From Selenomonadaceae bacterium (GTDB lineage Bacteria; Bacillota; Negativicutes; Selenomonadales; Selenomonadaceae), in the NCBI GenBank assembly GCA_024698045.1, contig JAILRS010000032.1, positions 1 to 63,418 on the forward strand: 63,418 nt of DNA. Direction: 5' to 3'. Both the position numbers and the translations under genes were made by a program. Of this stretch, positions 19,007-27,432 are shown piece after piece; within the stretch, counting starts at the first letter, position 1, and every line of letters starts with the position of its first letter. Under the pieces are notes generated by a model that was given only the letters and a program-made list of their open reading frames with translations, did no database searches and was not told the DNA's origin.

Positions 19007-19453
19007 ATGAAAGTTATTTTACAAGAGGACGTAAAGAAATTGGGAACAAAGGGCGCAATCGTCGAGGTTTCCGACGGTTACGGACGCAACTATCTTTTGC
19101 CGCGCAAATTGGCAGTCGAGGCTAATGCCGCAAATCTTAACGTAGCCAAAGTAAATGCCGAAAACAAAGCGCGTAAACTTCAACAAGAGGCTGACGAGGC
19201 TAAATTACTCGGTGCCCAACTTGAAAAAATTACCGTGACAATTCCCGTTAAACTCGGCAAAGACGGTAAACTTTTCGGCTCGGTTAGTGGCTCCGATGTC
19301 GCCAAAGCTTTGAAACAAAATCACTCGCTCAACGTAGATAAACGCAAAATCACGATTCAGGGCGATGTAACCGGTTTGGGTACTTTCGACGCCGTCATCA
19401 AACTTCATACCGAAGTCACGACAAAAATTAAAGTCAACGTCGTCGAAGGTTGA
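19007..19453 (+). CDS. rplI: 50S ribosomal protein bL9
   Basis: 148 residues, the standard bL9 length, with the N-terminal signature MKVILQEDVKKLGTKG, GYGRNYLLPRKLA, a long connecting helix, and the C-terminal RNA-binding domain with KLFGSVS. It binds 23S rRNA near the base of the L1 stalk. AGGAGG is 7 nt before the ATG. It is followed by the LonC gene after 44 nt. Confidence 0.97.
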   Translation: MKVILQEDVKKLGTKGAIVEVSDGYGRNYLLPRKLAVEANAANLNVAKVNAENKARKLQQEADEAKLLGAQLEKITVTIPVKLGKDGKLFGSVSGSDVAKALKQNHSLNVDKRKITIQGDVTGLGTFDAVIKLHTEVTTKIKVNVVEG

Positions 19454-19497
19454 TTTGTTCTTGTCATTAAGTCAAAGAAAGGATATCAATTTACTAC

Positions 19498-21468
19498 GTG
19501 TTAAAAAAATTTTTTAGTTCCATAGGCGGCAAAGACAATCAGCATCAATCACATCAAGAAAGCGATTTGGAACGCGAAATATCTGCGCTGTATGCTATTC
19601 TTGTCGACGTCATGGGCTCCGACAGATTAGTCTTGCAGGCGGGGAAAATGGACGCGCTCAGATATATGCGTTCGTCGGATCCCGCCGAAAGGATTTTGGC
19701 GTTGCGCAGAATTTTGGAAGAGAATCCGACTTTGTCACCGCCGCCGCCTCGTTCGGAATTGCAAGCGCAGATTGTCGCGTTATCGGAATTAATCGCCGAT
19801 ATCATGGCACGCAGACAAGTTGAGGACAAAATAGAGCGCAAGATTTCCGAAAAGTTGGAGAAAGATCATCAAGAGTATGTAAAAGATATGCGGATGCAAA
19901 TTCTGCGCGAGGAAACGACGACAGAATCGGCGCACGACCAGAAAAAACGCGAAGAGTTACAAGAATTGGAAGAAGTACATTTGACACAATCGGTCATGGA
20001 ACTTTTGCGGCCGCAATCGCTTGAAGAAATTGTAGGGCAGGAACGCGCGATAAAATCGTTACGGTCAAAACTTTCGTCGCCCTATCCGCAACATCTGATA
20101 TTGTACGGTCCTCCCGGTGTAGGCAAAACCACGGCGGCGCGATTGGTTTTGGAGGCGGTTCGCGGTACGCCGTTAAGTCCATTTGCCGAAGATGCTCCCT
20201 TCGTCGAGACCGACGGCACTACTTTACGTTGGGATCCGCGCGATGTCACCAATCCGCTAATCGGTTCCGTACACGACCCGATTTATCAAGGCGCACAACG
20301 TCAACTTGCAGATAGCGGTATACCCGAGCCGAAACCGGGACTTGTCACGGATGCTCACGGCGGAATTTTGTTTATCGACGAGATTGGCGAAATGGATATC
20401 ATGTTACAAAATAAATTGCTCAAGGTTTTGGAAGATAAACGCGTCCATTTCGAGTCAAGTTATTACGACCCGATGGATGAACATATTCCGCCCTACGTCA
20501 AGATGTTATTCGATAAGGGTGCGCCTGCCGATTTCGTTTTGATAGGAGCGACTACGCGCGAGGCTTCCGCACTCAATCCGGCTTTGCGTTCTCGTTGCGC
20601 GGAAATTTATTTTGAACCTCTGACACCTGCGCAGATTGTCGACATAGTAAAAAATGCGGCGACTAAATTAAATGTGGAGCTTGAAAACGGTTTGCCCGAA
20701 GTAATAAGCGAATACACAATCGAGGGACGTAAGGCGATAAATATTTTGGCGGATGCTTACAGTTTGGCGATAGACCGCAGTGATGATAAGGAAGGCTTGA
20801 TTAAAATCGAAAAGCGTGATGTTTACGAAGTTGCGCAGGTCAGCCGACTTTATCAGTACGTCACGCGTAAAGCCTCGGATAAGCCCGTTGTCGGTCACAT
20901 CTTCGGCTTGGGCGTCAGCGGTTATCTCGGTTCGGTTATCGAAATTGAAGCGGTAGTATTTCCTGCGGAAAAAGGCAAGGGCACGATTCGATTTAACGAG
21001 ACTGCCGGATCTATGGCGAAAGATTCCGTATTCAATGCGGCAAGTGTTTTGCGACGCGTCACGGGCAAAGATATTCACGATTTCGACGTCCACATAAACG
21101 TAATAGGCGGCGGCAATATAGACGGCCCCAGCGCAGGCACGGCGATTTTGTCGGCACTGATAAGCGCGGTCACGGGCAAACGCATTCGGCAAAATGTTGC
21201 TGTCACGGGCGAAATTTCTTTGCAAGGACGTGTAAGACCTGTCGGCGGAGTTTTTGAAAAAGCTTACGGCGCAAAACAGGCAGGTATAACTACTTTGGTT
21301 ATCCCGAAAGAAAATTCCAAAGATATCGAGCGCGGACATCTCGGGCTTGAAATTTTCCCCGTGGAAACGGCGGACGAGGCTTTTGAAAAAATTTTTGCCG
21401 ACCCGTTGGATTTACCTTCGGAAGAAAAAATTTCCTTGACCAAAGAAGATACACCCGTCGTCAAATAA
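19498..21468 (+). CDS. Lon-family ATP-dependent protease, LonB/LonC type
   Basis: 656 residues without the long Lon N-terminal substrate domain. A helical, coiled N-terminal region (about 1-165) is followed by an AAA+ domain with Walker A GPPGVGKT (204-211) and Walker B ILFIDEIGE (near 284). The Lon protease domain has catalytic Ser545 in GPSAGTA and Lys588. This matches the LonC-type proteases of Clostridia and relatives, soluble serine-lysine proteases. It starts with GTG; the nearest purine block, AAAGGA, is about 14 nt away, so the start is less certain. A terminator follows. Confidence 0.9.
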   Translation: MLKKFFSSIGGKDNQHQSHQESDLEREISALYAILVDVMGSDRLVLQAGKMDALRYMRSSDPAERILALRRILEENPTLSPPPPRSELQAQIVALSELIADIMARRQVEDKIERKISEKLEKDHQEYVKDMRMQILREETTTESAHDQKKREELQELEEVHLTQSVMELLRPQSLEEIVGQERAIKSLRSKLSSPYPQHLILYGPPGVGKTTAARLVLEAVRGTPLSPFAEDAPFVETDGTTLRWDPRDVTNPLIGSVHDPIYQGAQRQLADSGIPEPKPGLVTDAHGGILFIDEIGEMDIMLQNKLLKVLEDKRVHFESSYYDPMDEHIPPYVKMLFDKGAPADFVLIGATTREASALNPALRSRCAEIYFEPLTPAQIVDIVKNAATKLNVELENGLPEVISEYTIEGRKAINILADAYSLAIDRSDDKEGLIKIEKRDVYEVAQVSRLYQYVTRKASDKPVVGHIFGLGVSGYLGSVIEIEAVVFPAEKGKGTIRFNETAGSMAKDSVFNAASVLRRVTGKDIHDFDVHINVIGGGNIDGPSAGTAILSALISAVTGKRIRQNVAVTGEISLQGRVRPVGGVFEKAYGAKQAGITTLVIPKENSKDIERGHLGLEIFPVETADEAFEKIFADPLDLPSEEKISLTKEDTPVVK

Positions 21469-21492
21469 AATTTTCCCGATAAAAACAAATCA

Positions 21493-21525
21493 CCGTACTC
21501 AAAGATTTTGGGTACGGCTTTTTAT
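21493..21525 (+). terminator. Terminator of lonC (repeat copy 1)
   Basis: An 11-bp stem CCGTACTCAAA / TTTGGGTACGG with a 3-nt loop, then CTTTTT. It differs at one base in 25 from the terminator at 22382-22406. Confidence 0.85.
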
Positions 21526-21609
21526 TTCAAAAGGTTTGCCGGTATGATAATATATTCGTATGATATTCGAGCGGAAAAAATTCTGTGTGATATTCAAGGA
21601 GGAATTATT

Positions 21610-22353
21610 ATGCGGATTACGGAGAATATGACGCGCGAGCAGATGGATTACAATCTGCGACAGCCGACAACAAGAAAACTCCACGAGCGTACTACCAAAG
21701 ATGGGAAATCAATCAAAGCAGACGACACGGCCGAAATTTCCGCACAGGCAAAACAATTGCACGAACAATCAACCGTTATCGAAGACGAAACAGCGGATAA
21801 TCTTTCGGCTGATATTTATCAAAGCGACAGTCAAAAATTTTCTTTCTCGGATACAAACGATTTGTCAAAATATCTCTTCGCAAATTATGATATCGTCAAG
21901 GGTGGCATGACAAATATTTCAAAAACATTTATGGAAGATTGTTTGACGGACGTCGACAGCATGAACAGGCTTTTCGAGATTCTGAATGCTGCCGAAAAAA
22001 GTTATGCCGCGCGTAAAGATGAAGTAGGATTTCAAGGCATGAAAGTTACAATCGACGAAAACGGCGAAGTGACAACGCAATCAACGAAAAGCACTGTGTC
22101 GATTAACGAAGAAAAGCGTAAGCGTCAAATTTCTGCCGCGGCAACGAAGGGCGATATGCAAGCGGTAATTGCACTGCTCGAACAGGATTTGCAACAGGTT
22201 CAAGACGGTTTGAAACGGAATATGTGCGATGAAGCCGAAGTAGCAAAGGCACGGAAATTGTTGGAGCTGGCAAAACAAAGGATGTCAAACCTTCCCGACA
22301 GAGCACCGACACAGGCAGAACAAACCATCACGGCAATCAATACACTCATGTAA
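21610..22353 (+). CDS. Unknown protein, possibly cell-surface or motility related
   Basis: 247 residues, hydrophilic, no signal or membrane span. The start is ATG 21610 with AAGGAGG 7 nt upstream. The segment DDTAEISAQAKQLHEQS (about 38-54) resembles the short DxVEIS.KAK motif seen in many flagellar and FlgM-like proteins. The rest has a helical region (about 95-130) and a Gln-rich coiled C-terminal half (about 175-235). I do not recognise the family. It stands alone between two near-identical terminators, as a one-gene transcription unit. Confidence 0.6.
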   Translation: MRITENMTREQMDYNLRQPTTRKLHERTTKDGKSIKADDTAEISAQAKQLHEQSTVIEDETADNLSADIYQSDSQKFSFSDTNDLSKYLFANYDIVKGGMTNISKTFMEDCLTDVDSMNRLFEILNAAEKSYAARKDEVGFQGMKVTIDENGEVTTQSTKSTVSINEEKRKRQISAAATKGDMQAVIALLEQDLQQVQDGLKRNMCDEAEVAKARKLLELAKQRMSNLPDRAPTQAEQTITAINTLM

Positions 22354-22381
22354 TAAATAATTTAACCACGGAAGTAAATAA

Positions 22382-22418
22382 CCGTACTCAAAAATTTTGG
22401 GTACGGCTTTTTTATTTT
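22382..22418 (+). terminator. Terminator of the unknown gene (repeat copy 2)
   Basis: CCGTACTCAAA / TTTGGGTACGG stem followed by CTTTTTTATTTTT, almost identical to the lonC terminator 889 nt upstream. Confidence 0.85.
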
Positions 22419-22534
22419 TAGTCACTCCACGAACCTTTAATCTATATCGAAAAATACAAAATGTCGAGGGGTGTTATAACGGCGCGATATTTTACAGAAT
22501 ATTGATGTATACTTGAATACAATAGTGTAAGGGG

Positions 22535-22562
22535 TTTACATGCAAAAACGTTATGCTATAAT
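22535..22562 (+). promoter_or_regulatory. amt-glnK-glnA promoter
   Basis: TTTACA (22535-22540), a 16-nt spacer and TATAAT (22557-22562) with TGC directly before it (extended -10). A SigA-type promoter; no SigN (GG-N10-GC) pair was seen. Confidence 0.65.
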
Positions 22563-22614
22563 CGCCACATCAAGTGATAACCACTTTAAATTAAGTTTCA
22601 AGGATGTGATAACT

Positions 22615-23916
22615 ATGAACAACGGAGATACGGCATGGGTGCTTATCAGTGCAGCTATGGTCTTCATGATGACGCCGGCAGTTGCTTTGTTTTACGGCGG
22701 TATGGTTAGGAGCAAAAATGTATTAACAACTATAATGCAGTCAATGTTTATTTTGGGCATGGTATCGGTCGAATTTATTCTAATCGGTTACACGATGACA
22801 TTCGGCGCGGATATAAACGGACTAATCGGTGACTTATCGAAAATCGGATTAATCGGAGTCGGCTATAACATAATAGACGGCGGCACGATTCCCGAACTTG
22901 CTTTTGTAGCTTTCCAATGTATGTTTGCGGCATTGACTCCGGCATTGATAACGGGCGCATTTGCCGAACGCATGAAGTTTAAAGGATTCGCACTGTTAAT
23001 GTTACTTTGGGCGATATTCATTTACAATCCTATGGCTCATTGGGTATGGGGCGGCGGTTTCCTCGCACAACTCGGCGCATTGGATTTCGCGGGCGGTCTG
23101 GTTATCCACATCTTGAGCGGTGTCAGCGGTTTGACAATCTGCATACTTCTCGGCAAACGACACGGCTACGGTAAATCCGCAATTATCCCCCACAATATCC
23201 CGATGACGGTACTCGGCGCGGCAGGTCTTTGGTTCGGTTGGTTCGGATTCAATGCCGGCAGTGCTCTCGGCGCAAACGAATTGGCGGCTAATGCTTTCGT
23301 CGTGACTCAAACGGCGGCGGCTGCCGGTCTTCTCGGCTGGGTTCTCCCCGAATGGATGCGCAGCGGTAAACCTACGATTTTGGGCGCGGTATCCGGTGCG
23401 GTTGCAGGTCTTGTAGCTATTACTCCTGCCGCAGGTTATGTAACCATATTGCCCAGCGTTTTTATCGGCTTAATCGGCGGCGGTATCTGTTACACGGCGG
23501 TCGCTATCATTAAAGAAAAATTCGGTTACGATGATTCTCTAGACGCGTTTGGCGTACACGGTATCGGCGGAATTTGGGGCGCGATTGCTACCGGACTTTG
23601 GGCTACCACTTCGGTTAATCCCGCAGGCGCAAACGGTTTATTTTACGGCGAAACAAATTTGTTTATCGCACAGTTGATATCAATCGTCGTCGCTATCGTC
23701 TTCGCGGTCGTCGGCTCTACTGTACTCTACAAAATCGTCAACGCAATTTCTTCACTGCGTACGGATGCCGACGAAGAAATTACCGGCTTGGATTTGGGCG
23801 AACACGGCGAACGCGGTTACAATGCCGGATTATTCGCAGGTGCTCCCAGTTTCGGAGGTACTGCAGAATTTAACAATGCCGAACTTTTCCCGACAATTCA
23901 AAGTTCTCACGATTAA
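22615..23916 (+). CDS. amt: Ammonium transporter Amt
   Basis: 433 residues with about eleven membrane spans and the Amt signature segments TPAVALFYGGMVRSKNVL, MAHWVWGGGFL, GLWFGWFGFNAGSALGANELA and DAFGVHGIGG. The pore histidines lie in the last of these (VHGIGG) and in MAHWVW. It imports ammonium across the inner membrane. The start is ATG 22615 after AAGGATG; the ATG at 22540 lies in the promoter. It is the first gene of a nitrogen operon with glnK 12 nt downstream, the classic amt-glnK pairing. Confidence 0.96.
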   Translation: MNNGDTAWVLISAAMVFMMTPAVALFYGGMVRSKNVLTTIMQSMFILGMVSVEFILIGYTMTFGADINGLIGDLSKIGLIGVGYNIIDGGTIPELAFVAFQCMFAALTPALITGAFAERMKFKGFALLMLLWAIFIYNPMAHWVWGGGFLAQLGALDFAGGLVIHILSGVSGLTICILLGKRHGYGKSAIIPHNIPMTVLGAAGLWFGWFGFNAGSALGANELAANAFVVTQTAAAAGLLGWVLPEWMRSGKPTILGAVSGAVAGLVAITPAAGYVTILPSVFIGLIGGGICYTAVAIIKEKFGYDDSLDAFGVHGIGGIWGAIATGLWATTSVNPAGANGLFYGETNLFIAQLISIVVAIVFAVVGSTVLYKIVNAISSLRTDADEEITGLDLGEHGERGYNAGLFAGAPSFGGTAEFNNAELFPTIQSSHD

Positions 23917-23928
23917 GGCGGTGATTAT

Positions 23929-24303
23929 ATGGCGAACAAAATTACGAAGATTGATATCATTACACGCCCGTCAAAGTTGGAAGAGTTAAAAGACGCATTG
24001 AATAAAATCGGCGTGCGCGGCGTGACTGTCAGTCAAGTTTACGGTTGCGGATTACAGCGCGGTCATCGTGAAGTTTATCGCGGTCGCGAATACGAAGTTA
24101 ATCTGGTTCCGAAAATCAAATTGGAAACTGTTGTGTGTGAAGTTCCAGTTGAAAAAGTTTTGGAAACTGCGCAGAAAGTTTTGCGTACGGGACAATTCGG
24201 CGACGGAAAAATTTTCGTCTACGAATTGGCGGACGCCGTGAGGATTCGCACGGGACAACGCGGCGCAGAAGCAATCATGGATATACCCGGCGAAATTAGT
24301 TAA
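23929..24303 (+). CDS. glnK: Nitrogen regulatory protein P-II
   Basis: 124 residues. It has the P-II N-terminal signature and a T-loop REYEVNLVPKIK, with Tyr50 and Tyr55 in the positions of GlnB Tyr46 and Tyr51; the second is the usual uridylylation site. The C-terminal TGQRGAEAI motif binds ATP. It senses 2-oxoglutarate and energy status and blocks Amt when nitrogen is plentiful. GGCGGTGA precedes the ATG. It lies between amt and glnA. Confidence 0.95.
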   Translation: MANKITKIDIITRPSKLEELKDALNKIGVRGVTVSQVYGCGLQRGHREVYRGREYEVNLVPKIKLETVVCEVPVEKVLETAQKVLRTGQFGDGKIFVYELADAVRIRTGQRGAEAIMDIPGEIS

Positions 24304-24328
24304 TTCAAAAATCAGGAGGATAACTGAC

Positions 24329-26212
24329 ATGAGAGATTTACTGTACACAATCAAGGCGAACACTCCGAAAGAAGAAATTATCAAACAGTTACGCGAACAC
24401 CCCGAAATAAAATTCGTGTCGTTGGTAGGTATTGACTTGGCAGGAAACGACACCGATGAAAAAATTCCCGTGCGTGTCTTCCTGAAAGATATCGACGAAT
24501 TTTATGCCGGTACCGCAGTGCAAACCGACGGATCCAGTGTCGTTCTGCCCGGTATCGCTACCCTCAATAACGCGAAAGTCGATATGCCTATCGATTCATC
24601 CGTTAATTGGTTCGTCGACTACAATTTCGAGTACTACGACGAAAATAACAATAAACCCGTCGGGACATTGCGCATACCCAGTTTCTTGATTCATGAGGGT
24701 AAACGCGTCGACTCTCGTGCGGTACTCACCGATACTTTATCCTTCGTCAAGCGTGAACTGCTCGACTTGTTCCATGGTCATCCGAATATTGACGGCTTGG
24801 AAGTCAGCGGCGGCGACATCAGCGATATTTGTTTCACTTCGGCGACTGAATTGGAGTTCTGGGTAAAAACTCCGTTGGAAGAAGCCGCGATAGAAGAGAT
24901 GAGCGCGTCGCAAGTCATGCAGGAACAATATTGGGAACGTACACACGGCGCAGTTCGTTGCGCTTTGGAAAAATGTGTTGTCGAGTTAGACAAGTACGAT
25001 TTGAATGTCGAGATGGGACATAAAGAAGTTGGCGGACTCAAGGCGCAGATTAACGAATCGGGACATCTTACTCACGTATGCGAACAGCTTGAAATAGATT
25101 GGAAATTTGCCGACGCGGTACAGGCAGCCGATAATGAAATGTTTGTCCGCGCAATCGTCAAAGAAATTTTCAGAGCCGAAGGTCTCGAAGTAAGTTTCAA
25201 AGCGAAACCGATGATAGGGCTTGCCGGTAATGGCGAACATACTCATATCGGTCTTGCCGCGATAACTTCCGACGGTAAAATGCATAATCTGTTTGCGGCT
25301 AAAGATCCTTATGCCGATTTCATGAACGCGGTCGGCTACGGCTCGATAATGGGCTTGCTCAAAAATTACGAGGTTATCAATCCGTTCGTAAGCGCGACTA
25401 ATGATTCGCTCAACAGATTAAAGCCGGGTTTTGAAGCTCCTGTCTGTATCGTTACTTCGCTCGGACATACGCCGAAAATCCCCAGCCGTAACAGAACTAT
25501 TCTTGCCGGTTTGATTCGCGACTTGAAAAATCCCATGGCGACACGTTTTGAACTTCGCGCTTGCAATCCCTACACAAATACTTATCTGGTACTCGCCGCG
25601 GCTTATTCGGCAATTCTCGACGGCATCAAGTCAACGATAGATTATTCCGCCGTGGATTTGTTAACGGAGCTGAGCAAAAAGGCAGGTCAAGACGGTTTCT
25701 ATCTCGAGAAAAATCGCGCTTACCGCAGTGAAGAAGATGTCTTTGAAGATTTCACTGCGCAGGAACGTGACAGCCTCTTCGGAGCTCCGCCCGCAACCGT
25801 TTGGGAAAATATGGCGGCTTTTGAAAAATATCCTGCCAAGGTAAGAGTTATCACGGCAGGCGGCGCACTTCGTCCGCAGATTTTGAAATCGTTCAAAGAC
25901 GGCGCATTGCTTCGTTGGAAGACCGAATTAATTTCCCGTATCTTACCGGAGATGCGTGATATCGTCCGCAAGGCGCACAGAATCGAAACGGACTTCCGTA
26001 CGGATCAAGACTCTTACAATTGGAACAAAATCAAAGAGGCGCGCGAATTCCTCGCCAAAGATTCCATTGATAAAAAATCTTTGTTCACTCGTTTAACAAA
26101 TGCACTCAACGACGGTGATTATTCGACGGCCTCCAAATTGCAAGTCGAGATGTACGATAAAGTGGAAGAACTCAAAGTACTCTACAGCGAATACGCAAAA
26201 AATATGTTCTGA
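24329..26212 (+). CDS. glnA: Glutamine synthetase, long form
   Basis: 627 residues, much longer than usual GS-I enzymes (about 440-475). Catalytic segments are recognisable: ATELEFW (172-178), HKEVGG (231-236), GNGEHTH (300-306), and RFELRACNPYTNTYLVLAAAYSAILDG (about 403-430). About 190 residues follow the last motif, where GS-I has about 60-70, so there is a helical C-terminal extension of over 100 residues. GAGGATAAC is 7 nt before the ATG. It converts glutamate and ammonium to glutamine for the glutamate synthase downstream. A divergent GS class is the best label. Confidence 0.9.
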   Translation: MRDLLYTIKANTPKEEIIKQLREHPEIKFVSLVGIDLAGNDTDEKIPVRVFLKDIDEFYAGTAVQTDGSSVVLPGIATLNNAKVDMPIDSSVNWFVDYNFEYYDENNNKPVGTLRIPSFLIHEGKRVDSRAVLTDTLSFVKRELLDLFHGHPNIDGLEVSGGDISDICFTSATELEFWVKTPLEEAAIEEMSASQVMQEQYWERTHGAVRCALEKCVVELDKYDLNVEMGHKEVGGLKAQINESGHLTHVCEQLEIDWKFADAVQAADNEMFVRAIVKEIFRAEGLEVSFKAKPMIGLAGNGEHTHIGLAAITSDGKMHNLFAAKDPYADFMNAVGYGSIMGLLKNYEVINPFVSATNDSLNRLKPGFEAPVCIVTSLGHTPKIPSRNRTILAGLIRDLKNPMATRFELRACNPYTNTYLVLAAAYSAILDGIKSTIDYSAVDLLTELSKKAGQDGFYLEKNRAYRSEEDVFEDFTAQERDSLFGAPPATVWENMAAFEKYPAKVRVITAGGALRPQILKSFKDGALLRWKTELISRILPEMRDIVRKAHRIETDFRTDQDSYNWNKIKEAREFLAKDSIDKKSLFTRLTNALNDGDYSTASKLQVEMYDKVEELKVLYSEYAKNMF

Positions 26213-26244
26213 TTAATCGATTGAAATTAATTTGATTGACGCCG

Positions 26245-26318
26245 CGCGGATAAAATAAAGGCGCGTCCGCGTTGACAACGGGGTAGTGATATCACAAACG
26301 TCCTGCCCCATTTTATTT
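26245..26318 (+). promoter_or_regulatory. Terminator/attenuator between glnA and glutamate synthase
   Basis: Two structures in the 119-nt gap. CGCGGA (26245-26250) pairs with TCCGCG (26266-26271). GGGGTAG (26280-26286) pairs with CTGCCCC (26303-26309), enclosing the palindrome GTGATATCAC, and TTTTATTT follows. The second looks like an intrinsic terminator placed right before the ribosome site of the glutamate synthase operon, so it could limit read-through from glnA. Confidence 0.55.
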
Positions 26319-26331
26319 GGGAGTGTTCAAA

Positions 26332-27432
26332 ATGTGCAGAATAGGAGCAATAAAAAGTAAAAAGCCCGTTTATCCGTCTGCGGCGTTGCGCTTGATGTTG
26401 CCGCAACAGGAAGGTCACGACAATTCCGGGTTCGCCATGGTAATGCAAGACTTATCGGGCGTGTTCGGGCTGTACAAAGATAAACCGTTACTTTCGATGG
26501 CATGTACGAAACAAGGGGCGCGGCTCGTCGAAGATTACATGTCGGCAAAAAATTTTATCAAAATGGCGGAATGGTTACCCGTACCCAATAAGCAGAAGAA
26601 TTTAGATATACAGACAATGCCGTATTACATTTTCAGGAATTACGATTATCCCGAATACATTTCCGACCAAGAAAGTCGCGAAGCATTATTATTGGATACT
26701 CGTCTTGCTCTTCGGAAAATTTTAACCGAATCAAATCAAGGTTACGTCTACTCTTTCTGGCCTGATGTCTTGACTTTGAAGGAGATAGGGGATCCGAGAG
26801 ATATCGCAACTTACTTCAGACTTTGGGACGACAGCGGCGTACTTGAGGCGAAAAATATTATCGTGCAGTGCCGACAGAATACGAATTACAAAATCGTTCG
26901 CTATGCTGCTCATCCGTTCTTCTTGCAGGGCTACACGTTATGCGCAAACGGCGAAAATACTTTCTACACGAAAAACAAAGAGTTCCAGAAAAATTTACAT
27001 CGCGGCTATATCGGTTTTGAATCTGATTCGCAAAATTTCCTGTATACGTTGCATTACGTCCTGCACGAATTGAAATGGTCAATACCTTACTACAAACACG
27101 TTATCACGCCGTTACCGTTCGCAGAGATTGCCAAACGTGAAGACAGAGATATTTTGTTGTCGATTCGTCAATCGCTGGCACATCTTGAAATCAACGGCCC
27201 CAACACGATAATAGCCGGGTTACCCGACGGACGTATGATGACTTGTTGCGATTCAAAAAAACTTCGTCCCGTAGTGGTTGGCGGCGATGATACTACGATA
27301 GCAATTTCCTCCGAAGTTTGCGGCATTAACGAAATTCTCCCAGACCGCAATATCGAAAACGATATTTATCCGAACGAACGCGAAGTAGTTGTCATTAACA
27401 ATGATTTGAAGGTGATAAGATGGAAGCAATAA
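26332..27432 (+). CDS. Glutamate synthase, glutamine amidotransferase subunit (archaeal-type)
   Basis: A 366-residue class II amidotransferase. It begins Met-Cys, so Cys2 becomes the N-terminal nucleophile after Met removal; NSGFAMVMQD and later segments fit the Ntn fold. It takes the amide from glutamine and passes ammonia to the FMN subunit. In most bacteria this is the first domain of a large GltB; here it is a separate gene, as in archaeal-type enzymes. GGGAG is 8 nt upstream of ATG 26332. The next gene starts within its last 13 nt. Confidence 0.88.
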   Translation: MCRIGAIKSKKPVYPSAALRLMLPQQEGHDNSGFAMVMQDLSGVFGLYKDKPLLSMACTKQGARLVEDYMSAKNFIKMAEWLPVPNKQKNLDIQTMPYYIFRNYDYPEYISDQESREALLLDTRLALRKILTESNQGYVYSFWPDVLTLKEIGDPRDIATYFRLWDDSGVLEAKNIIVQCRQNTNYKIVRYAAHPFFLQGYTLCANGENTFYTKNKEFQKNLHRGYIGFESDSQNFLYTLHYVLHELKWSIPYYKHVITPLPFAEIAKREDRDILLSIRQSLAHLEINGPNTIIAGLPDGRMMTCCDSKKLRPVVVGGDDTTIAISSEVCGINEILPDRNIENDIYPNEREVVVINNDLKVIRWKQ

